Positions 55,102-62,858 of a DNA stretch of 64,000 bases are shown here, piece by piece (position 1 is the stretch's first letter; each line of letters starts with the position of its first letter). The translations under genes and the position numbers were made by a program. This DNA is from Planctomycetota bacterium (GTDB taxonomy: Bacteria > Planctomycetota > Planctomycetia > Gemmatales > Gemmataceae). The DNA is taken from the NCBI GenBank assembly GCA_016873225.1, contig VGXS01000009.1, forward strand, positions 46,888 through 110,887, given 5' to 3'. The notes under the pieces are model-generated. The model saw only the letters and a list, made by a program, of their open reading frames with translations. It made no database searches and was not told the origin of the DNA.

Positions 55102-56324
55102 GACTTCCTCCCCGCCAGCCGCAGGAACTCGGCGGCCATTAATTCAGAACATTCAGGGTCGTTGATATGACCATCGTGCCGGGCCACGGTCCGCCCCGGG
55201 CCGGGCCTCAGCTCCGCCAGCAATGTCTCAAGGAGCGCCCCCGTGGCCGCCGGATCATGAAACGGCTGCCCGGGAGCGTCGAGCGCCGACACGCCGCCCA
55301 TCGGCAGCACCACCGACCAGGGGGCCTTTGAGGCGTTCAGCTTCCCGGCGATGAAGCGGCCGATCGCCCGGTTCTCCTCCGCCGTCGTCCGCATCAGCGT
55401 CACCTGGGCGTTGTGCCTGTGGAATTTCCGCCCCTTGAACCTGTCGGGTACCGTCTCGAACGGCCCGAAGTTCACCATGTCGAGCGCCCCCGCCGACACC
55501 ACATAAGGCACTCCCGCCCGAACGATCGCCTCCATCCGCCCCGGCCCCCCCGGCATCACGCCGCCGACAATCTCGTCGGCCACTTCCGTCGTTGTCGCGT
55601 CGATCACCCCGGCGATGCTTCCCGAGGCCACGAGCCGTTCCATGATCTTCCCGCCCGTTCCGGTGGCATGGAACACCATCGGTTCCCATCCCGAGCGCTC
55701 CACGATCCGGCTGGCCCCGGTCACGCAGGGAGTCGTCACCCCGAACATGGTCATCGCCGCCACGGGCCGGTCGGCGACGGCCCCCGCCTCAGCGGGAGCC
55801 AGCGCCATGCCCGCCATCGCCGCCGCGGCGCGCCTCAGGATGGGTCTCAGCACCCGGTTGAGGCCCGCGACATCCACCAGGCTTGGCACCAGGATCAAAT
55901 CGGTGGCGCCCACATAGCCGTCCACCCGGCCCGAGGCCATCGTCGAGACGATCATCTTCGGCACGCCCACCGGCAATGCCCCGAACCCCGCCGCCAGCAG
56001 CGCCGTGCCTCCGCTGCCTCCCAGGCCCAGCACTCCGGCCAGCCTTCCCCCGGCATGCTCGCCAGCCAGATATTGGGCCAGCGCCCCGCCCATTTTCCCG
56101 ATCCTTTCGGCCCTGTCACCTTCGGGAACGCCAACACCCGCCGCCGAAATCACGACTTCCCGTGAAATGTCGGTGGGAGGATCGGCGGCCCCCAGCGTGC
56201 CGACATCCACGGTTTCGGCGGCGCACCCCATTTCGCGCGCGCAAGCCGCCACATAGGCCAGTTCCCGCCCCTTGGTGTCCGCGGTTCCCACCACCAAGAT
56301 CCTGGGCTTCATTGTTGTCGCCAT
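55098..56324 (-). CDS. Tm-1-like (UPF0261) nucleotide-binding protein
   Basis: A 408-residue protein of the Tm-1-like ATP-binding family (UPF0261). The ATG at 56324 is chosen; MKPRI at 56312 is an alternative. Family segments: [19 protein letters not shown], a [12 protein letters not shown] phosphate-type loop, [49 protein letters not shown], and [14 protein letters not shown]. The structural family binds ATP in the N-terminal half; the cellular role in bacteria is unknown. It is coupled by a 4 bp overlap to the PEP-hydrolase-like gene, and divergent from the gene at 56432. Confidence 0.87.
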   Translation of the reverse strand: MATTMKPRILVVGTADTKGRELAYVAACAREMGCAAETVDVGTLGAADPPTDISREVVISAAGVGVPEGDRAERIGKMGGALAQYLAGEHAGGRLAGVLGLGGSGGTALLAAGFGALPVGVPKMIVSTMASGRVDGYVGATDLILVPSLVDVAGLNRVLRPILRRAAAAMAGMALAPAEAGAVADRPVAAMTMFGVTTPCVTGASRIVERSGWEPMVFHATGTGGKIMERLVASGSIAGVIDATTTEVADEIVGGVMPGGPGRMEAIVRAGVPYVVSAGALDMVNFGPFETVPDRFKGRKFHRHNAQVTLMRTTAEENRAIGRFIAGKLNASKAPWSVVLPMGGVSALDAPGQPFHDPAATGALLETLLAELRPGPGRTVARHDGHINDPECSELMAAEFLRLAGRKS

Positions 56325-56431
56325 GGAAATTTCCAAGGAAAATCGCGTTCCGACCCGCGAAGTGAACGCGCGAACCACGCCGATACGATAATAATTCAGA
56401 AGCGCCGTGTTTTCGGGGAGGGCGTCGCCTC

Positions 56432-57304
56432 ATGCGTCTGGCTTGCGCCTTGCTGGTGCTTCTGGCGGTTTCCACGCCCGCCAAGGCGGGAACCTTCTGG
56501 TTTTTCAGCTATTCCGGCATGCGCTGGTGCGCTCCGGGCCTCGTGGCCGTGAGCCAAGCGTCCTACATTCGTGTGAATTTGGGGGCTTCAGGGTATTCCT
56601 CGTGTTTCCGCTATGGCGCCGTGGTCCCCGCCTATGGCGTCTGGTGGCGTGGTCCCTGCCTCTGTTCCCCGTACGGGTATGGGTTCCCCGGCGTCGCCAT
56701 GCTGGCACCCGCGCCGGCGCCCCTGTTCCCGTTCGGGCCGTTGGCCGTGCCCGTGGCCGCCAACATCGCCCATGGTTCTGGCCACCAACCGGGCCTCACC
56801 CCGGCGTTCCCTCCCTCGGGAGACCGCAGGCGCGCGAAATTGTCGCCCCGCGAGCAGGCCGACCGTCTGGTGGAGCAGGCCCGCGAGGCCCTCGAGCTTG
56901 AACTTCCGGGCCTCGCCCGCAACCACCTTCAGGCGGCGCGCGCTCTCGATCCCGACAGCCGGCGCATCGAGGTCTTGCTGGGTGAGACCCTGCTGCTCCT
57001 GGGCAAGCACCATGCCGCCTCCAAGTTGTTGCGCGCGGCCTGGGCCGATGAGGGCGTTCTGGTGGCCGATATGCGCGGCTGGTTGGCAGGCATCGCCGAC
57101 TCGCCAAAATTCCGGTCAGCCCTCGACAAGCTGGAGGCCCTGAGGGCCCGCTTCCCCGATGATCCGGATATCGTGTTCCTTGAGGCCCAGGGGCGCACCT
57201 TGGCGGGGCACGACGCCCTCGCCCGCCCCCACTGGAAGCGCCTCGCCGCCCACGCTCCCGACCGCGCCGTCGCTTCCCGGGTGCTGGTGCGACATCCCGA
57301 CTGA
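56432..57304 (+). CDS. exported protein with C-terminal TPR-like helices
   Basis: A 290-residue protein. GGGAGGG precedes the ATG. A signal peptide (residues 1-19, cleavage near PAKAG) is followed by about 100 residues rich in Trp, Tyr, Phe, Gly and Pro (GMRWCAPGL, YGVWWRGPCLCSPYGYG), probably loosely folded or surface-bound. From about residue 135 comes a helical part with tetratricopeptide-like units (ADRLVEQAREALELELPGLA, RNHLQAARALDPDSRRIEVL). TPR units bind proteins. Function unknown. It precedes the ABC-F gene by 11 bp on the same strand and may share its transcript. Confidence 0.7.
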   Translation: MRLACALLVLLAVSTPAKAGTFWFFSYSGMRWCAPGLVAVSQASYIRVNLGASGYSSCFRYGAVVPAYGVWWRGPCLCSPYGYGFPGVAMLAPAPAPLFPFGPLAVPVAANIAHGSGHQPGLTPAFPPSGDRRRAKLSPREQADRLVEQAREALELELPGLARNHLQAARALDPDSRRIEVLLGETLLLLGKHHAASKLLRAAWADEGVLVADMRGWLAGIADSPKFRSALDKLEALRARFPDDPDIVFLEAQGRTLAGHDALARPHWKRLAAHAPDRAVASRVLVRHPD

Positions 57305-57315
57305 TTCCCAAGCCC

Positions 57316-59220
<1,905 letters not shown>

Positions 59221-59241
59221 CAGGCAACGCTTTGTGCCTTG

Positions 59242-59268
59242 ACCCGGCGCCTGACGGCGCTCGGCTCC
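59242..59268 (-). repeat. full REP-like palindrome, - orientation
   Basis: The complement of the full 27 bp element, starting 22 bp after the ABC-F stop codon. Together with the + oriented array that begins 15 bp further on, it forms an inverted pair, the arrangement called REPIN in REP systems. Confidence 0.8.
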
Positions 59269-59282
59269 ACATTTCGTTCGAG

Positions 59283-59441
59283 GAGCCGCGGGCCGTAACG
59301 CTTGTGTTGAGCCGCGGGCCGTAACGCTTATGTGGAGCCGTTGGCCGTAATCTGGATGTGGAGCCGAGGGCCGTAACGCTTATGTGGAGCCGAGGGCCGT
59401 AATCTGGTTGTGTGGAGCCGAGGGCCGTTAGGCCCCGGGTC
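59283..59441 (+). repeat. tandem array of six REP-like units, 26 bp pitch
   Basis: Units start at 59283, 59309, 59335, 59361, 59387 and 59415. The first five hold only the 5' half (GAGCCG, then a GGGCCGTAA-like block) plus a 10-12 bp linker. The linkers come in two sorts, CGCTTATGTG-like and TCTGGATGTG-like, in the order A, A, B, A, B. The last unit carries the full palindrome with a GGCCCCGGGTC end at 59431-59441. The RAYT gene ends 20 bp further on. Confidence 0.85.
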
Positions 59442-59460
59442 TCCCCAACCAACTCCACCC

Positions 59461-60003
59461 TCACCCCTCACCCCGCCAAACCACCAACGGATTCGGCTGC
59501 TTGTCGGCCACATACGCGACCGAGTCCCGCACGGCCCGCGCGTCGCGCAACCAGCGCCTCGACCCCTTCGCCGTCCAAAACGATCCGCTCGCCGGCACCG
59601 GCCGCGACTTCGTCAGGGCCCTCGTGGCCCATGCCTTCACAACTGTCAGGGCCGTTCGGGAATCTTCCCCGTCTCCCAGGCCAACCACAATGTGCGCATG
59701 ATTGAACATCACGCTGGCTGCCATGAGTGGCCAGCCCTTCACGCCCGCTGTTTCCCGCACCTGGGCCAGGACCACCCCGGCATCTTCCCGTGAAAGCGTC
59801 ACGGCCCGGTCCGCCATCCGTTGTCTGGCCCATTGTTCCAGCGCCGGTATGTCCGCGTCGCAGGTCGTGCCGAATCGGTTATGGATCGCCCGCGTCCCGT
59901 CCTCTTGCCTCACATTCCCGACGAACCCCCGCCTGTCTCCGGGCAGCCACTGGCCGTAACAGGTCCAGGTGAACAGCCAGTACCTGAAGGAGTCAAACTC
60001 CAT
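59461..60003 (-). CDS. REP-associated HUH (Y1) transposase, RAYT family
   Basis: A 180-residue single-domain HUH endonuclease. The ATG at 60003 follows AGGAG. The fold starts with FRYWLFTWTCYGQWLPGD, where RAYT/IS200-like proteins have their first strand. The HUH pair is H102 and H104 (FNHAHIVVG). Y164 in the final helix (SVAYVADKQPNPL) is the probable catalytic tyrosine, in the Y-x-x-x-x-x-NP setting of RAYTs. The frame is intact, composition is like the host, and it stands as a single copy between REP-like arrays ending 20 bp after and starting 32 bp before it. RAYTs cut single-stranded REP hairpins and are thought to spread them. It has no terminal repeats of its own. Confidence 0.82.
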   Translation of the reverse strand: MEFDSFRYWLFTWTCYGQWLPGDRRGFVGNVRQEDGTRAIHNRFGTTCDADIPALEQWARQRMADRAVTLSREDAGVVLAQVRETAGVKGWPLMAASVMFNHAHIVVGLGDGEDSRTALTVVKAWATRALTKSRPVPASGSFWTAKGSRRWLRDARAVRDSVAYVADKQPNPLVVWRGEG

Positions 60004-60034
60004 GGCCGGGGATCTCCTTGTTGCTCAAACCGTG

Positions 60035-60119
60035 GAGCCGAGCGCCGTAGCCTATTTATTTGGGAGCCGAGCGCCGTAGCCTATGTATTTGGGAGCCGAG
60101 CGCCGTCAGGTGTCGGGTC
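60035..60119 (+). repeat. tandem array of three REP-like units, 29 bp pitch
   Basis: Units start at 60035, 60064 and 60093, with GAGCCGAGCGCCGT heads and AT-rich linkers (GCCTATTTATTTG and GCCTATGTATTTG). The last unit has the palindrome tail, but in a changed form (GGTGTCGGGTC for GGCGCCGGGTC). It lies just upstream of the RAYT start on the other strand. Confidence 0.82.
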
Positions 60120-60187
60120 AACCAACACCCAACACCGCACTCATAGTATTCATTTGTCCAGTTATATTGTCAAGGTTTGTTGCCAGC

Positions 60188-60213
60188 ACCCGGCGCCTGA
60201 CGGCGCCCGGCTC
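60188..60213 (-). repeat. single full REP-like palindrome, - orientation
   Basis: The complete element in the opposite sense, followed on the + strand by five T (60213-60217) and more T-rich sequence, so it could also end + strand transcription. It stands alone between the second and third arrays. Confidence 0.78.
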
Positions 60214-60231
60214 TTTTTGTTCTTTTTCTGA

Positions 60232-60374
60232 ATCCAATCGCCGCAACCCGTGGAATTTCAATCCAATCACCGTAATTCCTTTGATTTGATTCCGAGCGCC
60301 GTAGCCTGCGTATTTTGGAGCCGAGCGCCGTAATTCCTTTGATTTGGAGCCGAGCGCCGTAAGGCGCCGGGTCC
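60232..60374 (+). repeat. tandem array of five REP-like units, 28-29 bp pitch, partly decayed
   Basis: Units start at about 60232, 60261, 60289, 60318 and 60347. The first two have drifted (ATCCAATCGCCG and ATCCAATCACCG heads), the third is intermediate (ATTCCGAGCGCCG), the fourth and fifth have the GAGCCGAGCGCCG head. Linkers are GCCTGCGTATTTTG and ATTCCTTTGATTTG types. The last unit is the full palindrome, ending in GGCGCCGGGTCC. The gradient suggests growth from the intact end. Confidence 0.8.
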
Positions 60375-60382
60375 CCCCCCCA

Positions 60383-60516
60383 ATCCCCCATATCCCCCAA
60401 CCACAAATTCCAAAAATATTTTCATTTTCGTGTCAGAAACCGTCATTCTATCCCCCATATCCCCCAACCACAAATTCCAAAAATATTTTCATTTTCGTGT
60501 CAGAAACCGTCATTCT
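60383..60516 (+). repeat. perfect 67 bp tandem duplication
   Basis: 60383-60449 and 60450-60516 are identical over 67 bp. The unit is C-rich at the start (ATCCCCCATATCCCCC) and AT-rich later (AAAAATATTTTCATTTTCG). The second copy ends 36 bp before the sigma factor start codon, so both may be part of its promoter region. No change between copies points to a recent event. Confidence 0.9.
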
Positions 60517-60552
60517 GTTGCCTACTACCGATAGGGACAGTGGGAGAACCGC

Positions 60553-61119
60553 GTGGCGTTGACAACCCGTTCCAGCTTGTTGGCGCGATTGGCGGAGGGA
60601 GACGAAGTCCCCTGGACCGAATTCGACAGGCTGTATTCGCCGTTGCTGAAGCGAGTCGCGGCGCGGTGCGCCCTGGCCGGGCAGGATCTCGACGAGGCGG
60701 TGCAGACGGTGATGGTGGACCTTCACCGCACCTTCGCCACCTTCCGTTACGACCGCGGCAAGGGTTCGTTCCGGGGTTACCTGAAGCAGGCGATGATCGC
60801 CACGGTTTCCCGCATGGTGCGGCAACGGCAGCGGGCGGGCACCCCGACTGCCGTGCCGCCCGATGCGCCCGAGCCATCGGGCCTCGACGAGGTGTGGGAG
60901 CAGGAATACCAGCAGCACCTGCTGCGCGAGGCGCTGAGGCAGGTGCGGTTCGAGGTGGATCCGGTCACCTTCCAGGCGTTCGACCTATACGCACTGCAGG
61001 AGGTGCCGGTGTCGGAGGTGGCGTCGTTCCTGGGAATCTCGCGGGAGAGCGTCTACCAGGCCAAGACGCGTGTCACGGCCCGTCTCCGGGCCATCGTGGA
61101 GGAGATGGACAAGTCATGA
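60553..61119 (+). CDS. ECF-type RNA polymerase sigma-70 factor
   Basis: A 188-residue sigma factor with region 2 and region 4 only. It starts at GTG 60553 with GGGAG 7 bp upstream. Region 2 covers about residues 20-90 (FDRLYSPLLKRVAARC, DLDEAVQTVMVDLHRTFATFRYDRGKGSFRGYL); region 4 about 125-180, with the helix-turn-helix VPVSEVASFLGISRESVYQAKTRV. The linker is Pro-rich. In planctomycetes such sigma factors sit upstream of kinase or zinc-finger genes. Here the coupled gene is cut short (next entry), so the regulatory partner is probably lost. Confidence 0.9.
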   Translation: MALTTRSSLLARLAEGDEVPWTEFDRLYSPLLKRVAARCALAGQDLDEAVQTVMVDLHRTFATFRYDRGKGSFRGYLKQAMIATVSRMVRQRQRAGTPTAVPPDAPEPSGLDEVWEQEYQQHLLREALRQVRFEVDPVTFQAFDLYALQEVPVSEVASFLGISRESVYQAKTRVTARLRAIVEEMDKS

Positions 61120-61319
61120 CGCACCTGTCCGACGAGGCCGTGGAATGGCTTGCCCGCCACGGCTCGCGCCCCGACCGCCAACCCGCCGCCCTGCAACTCG
61201 GCTGGATCCAGCATGTGGACGCTTGCGCCGAGTGCAGGGCGAAAGTAAAACAGGAAGCTATAAATTGCGGTTTCTTAAAAGGGATCAAAAAATTTGCGAT
61301 AAATATTGATCTCGATTAA
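61116..61319 (+). pseudogene. truncated sigma-coupled regulator (zinc-finger N-terminus), cut by AT-rich insertion
   Basis: The ATG overlaps the sigma stop codon (ATGA at 61116-61119). The first 42 residues look native and GC-rich: MTHLSDEAVEWLARHG and IQHVDACAECRAKV, where H-x-x-x-C-x-x-C is the zinc finger of anti-sigma factors. From about 61240 the composition turns AT-rich and the last 25 codons (for example FLKGIKKFAINIDLD) look foreign, ending at TAA 61317-61319. The rest of the original gene, often a kinase or WD40 protein in this phylum, is absent. It may still make a 67-residue peptide. Confidence 0.65.
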
Positions 61320-61335
61320 CGAAATAATAACTAGC

Positions 61336-61351
61336 GGGCTGTCCTAGGAAA
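61336..61351 (+). repeat. left terminal inverted repeat of the IS
   Basis: GGGCTGTCCTAGGAAA; its exact complement lies at 62034-62049. The inner CCTAGG is repeated once more at about 61359-61364, making a small palindrome with the first. Confidence 0.85.
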
Positions 61352-61368
61352 TTTATATCCTAGGGTAT

Positions 61369-62028
61369 TTGAAGGGGCTTGAAGTATTCAAAACTGTCAC
61401 CCTTCAGTCTGGTGAGCTTTTGAAGCTGTTTGTATCGGGATCAACCGCCCGTGCAGCGGGTGAGATGGTTGGGGTGCACCGAAATACAGCGGCATTGTTC
61501 TTCACCAAGGTTCGGCGATTGATCATGGAATACCAAGAACACAATATGGCAGAAGCCTTTGAAGGACCTGTAGAAATCGATGAGTCCTATTTTGGAGGCA
61601 AGCGTAAAGGCATCAGAGGTAGAGGTGCTGCTGGAAAGGTTGCTGTTTTCGGCATTTTGAAGCGTGGCGAAAGGGTTTATGCCCAGATGATCGCCAATTG
61701 CGGAGGAGCCGAATTGGTGCCGATCATCCGCCGGAAGGTTTTTCCAGCCAGTGTTGTTTTCTCTGATTCCTGGAGTGGATACGACACCTTGTCCGTTGTG
61801 GGATACCAACACGAAAGAGTCAACCACGAACTAGAATTGGTCGATTCCAAGGGACGGCATATCAATGGCATCGAGAACTTCTGGAACCAAGCCAAGAGGC
61901 ATTTGCGCAAGTTCAATGGTGTTCCCAAAAGTGCCTTTCCCTTGTTCCTTCAAGAGTGCGTGTGGCGATTCAATACCGGAGGTCCACTCAAACAGCTTGT
62001 TTTCCTGAGGAAATTGATGCGTCGTTGA
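61369..62028 (+). CDS. IS1595-family (IS1016-like) DDE transposase
   Basis: A 219-residue transposase, complete in frame; the start is TTG at 61369, as no ATG fits upstream. The DDE-type triad is D71 (EIDESYFGGKRKG), D133 (VFSDSWSGYD) and E169 (HINGIENFW), with the Gly-Arg-rich GIRGRGAAGKVAVFGI segment in between, all typical of the short IS1595 branch (IS1016-like). The N-terminal part includes a helix-turn-helix-like GEMVGVHRNTAALFF. It catalyses movement of the element by cut-and-paste. The intact frame and perfect ends suggest it could still be active. Confidence 0.88.
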   Translation: MKGLEVFKTVTLQSGELLKLFVSGSTARAAGEMVGVHRNTAALFFTKVRRLIMEYQEHNMAEAFEGPVEIDESYFGGKRKGIRGRGAAGKVAVFGILKRGERVYAQMIANCGGAELVPIIRRKVFPASVVFSDSWSGYDTLSVVGYQHERVNHELELVDSKGRHINGIENFWNQAKRHLRKFNGVPKSAFPLFLQECVWRFNTGGPLKQLVFLRKLMRR

Positions 62029-62033
62029 TTCCG

Positions 62034-62049
62034 TTTCCTAGGACAGCCC
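62034..62049 (-). repeat. right terminal inverted repeat of the IS
   Basis: Exact complement of the left end at 61336-61351, starting 5 bp after the transposase stop codon. Confidence 0.85.
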
Positions 62050-62270
62050 CATGATTTAATCAAGGAAGGCGCCAAGGAGGCAGCAAAAAAAAACAAATTT
62101 TACGCTGCTTGGAGTTTTAATGATACTTTCGATTACTGGCGTCATATTGTGTCGTATTTTTCTTAAGCGCCAAACAAGCGAAGTGAATTCCACCGCTCTG
62201 AAATAACCTTTTTCCCCTTTGATCGAAATATATGTGCCTGGTATGGCTCATGCCAATATAATTATTGCTC
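62050..62270. other. AT-rich remainder of the island, with a gene fragment
   Basis: Just after the IS a frame without start codon (62056-62166) reads LIKEGAKEAAKKNKF and YAAWSFNDTFDYWRHIVSYF up to TAA. It looks like a real protein tail, but I do not recognise it. The rest up to the PqiA-like start is AT-rich with no gene. Together with 61240-61335 it may be an older insertion into which the IS moved. Confidence 0.45.
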
Positions 62271-62858
62271 ATGCTCCACCCCTGCCCTTCCTGCCACCTC
62301 ATCCAGCAGGTTCCCGAACTGAAACCGGGGACCCGGGCGGTGTGTCCCCGGTGCGGGGGGACGGTTTCGGGCGCGAGGCCCACCAGGGGCATGGCCGTCA
62401 GGTGCGCGGCGCTCGCCGGCGCCGCGTTCGTGTTGTTCTGGCCCGCCGTGCTTTTCCCCATCCTCACCATTGAGAAGGTCGGCAACCGGCATCAGGCCAG
62501 CATCCTCGAGGGCATCCGCGACCTGTTCCAGCAGGGCCAATGGTTCGTCGGTGGCATCATCCTTGTCTTTTCCATCGTCTTTCCGCTGCTCAAATTGCTC
62601 GTCATGCTCGAACTGTCGCTGTTCCAGGTGCTCAGCCGCAACCACCGCTCGCTCTGGTTCCGCGCCGTGGAAATCGCCGGCAAGTGGAGCATGCTCGATG
62701 TGCTGCTTTTGGCCTTCCTCGTCATGACCATCAAGCTGGGCAGCATGGTCTCGTTCCACTACGGCCCCGCCATTTACTACTTCACCTTCTGCGTCGCCTT
62801 CAGCATGATGGCCTCCATCTGCTTCGATCCGCGGTCGATCTGGGACTCCAAGGCATGA
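62271..62858 (+). CDS. pqiA: paraquat-inducible protein A-like membrane protein
   Basis: A 195-residue PqiA-family protein. The ATG at 62271 is chosen; a TTG at 62265 is also in frame. A zinc ribbon opens it (C5, C8, C25, C28; CPSCHL and CPRCGG), followed by four hydrophobic segments (AALAGAAFVLFWPAVLFPIL; GGIILVFSIVFPLLKLLVML; MLDVLLLAFLVMTIKLG; YYFTFCVAFSMMASIC). The family has usually two such units; this is the single-unit type. It is an inner-membrane partner of MCE proteins in lipid transport across the envelope. Its stop overlaps the next start by 4 bp. Confidence 0.88.
   Translation: MLHPCPSCHLIQQVPELKPGTRAVCPRCGGTVSGARPTRGMAVRCAALAGAAFVLFWPAVLFPILTIEKVGNRHQASILEGIRDLFQQGQWFVGGIILVFSIVFPLLKLLVMLELSLFQVLSRNHRSLWFRAVEIAGKWSMLDVLLLAFLVMTIKLGSMVSFHYGPAIYYFTFCVAFSMMASICFDPRSIWDSKA

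Larger units (their letters stand above)
61336..62049 (+). mobile_element. IS1595-family insertion sequence, complete, 714 bp
   Basis: Perfect 16 bp terminal inverted repeats (61336-61351 and 62034-62049) enclose one transposase gene. No matching 8 bp target duplication is visible (TAACTAGC on the left, CATGATTT on the right), so the flanks changed after insertion or the event was not simple. GC content is lower than in the surroundings. It sits inside an AT-rich island at about 61240-62270 that separates the sigma locus from the PqiA-like gene. Confidence 0.85.

Noticed and set aside
59283..60374. CRISPR-like look: short repeats with 10-15 bp linkers at even spacing
   Set aside because: Linkers are too short and recur in a few fixed types, units are half-palindromes, orientation varies between blocks and no cas gene is near. 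REP-like elements explain it better.
61328..62057. Target site duplication for the IS1595 element
   Set aside because: The 8 bp on the two sides (TAACTAGC and CATGATTT) do not match, nor do shifted or shorter ones.
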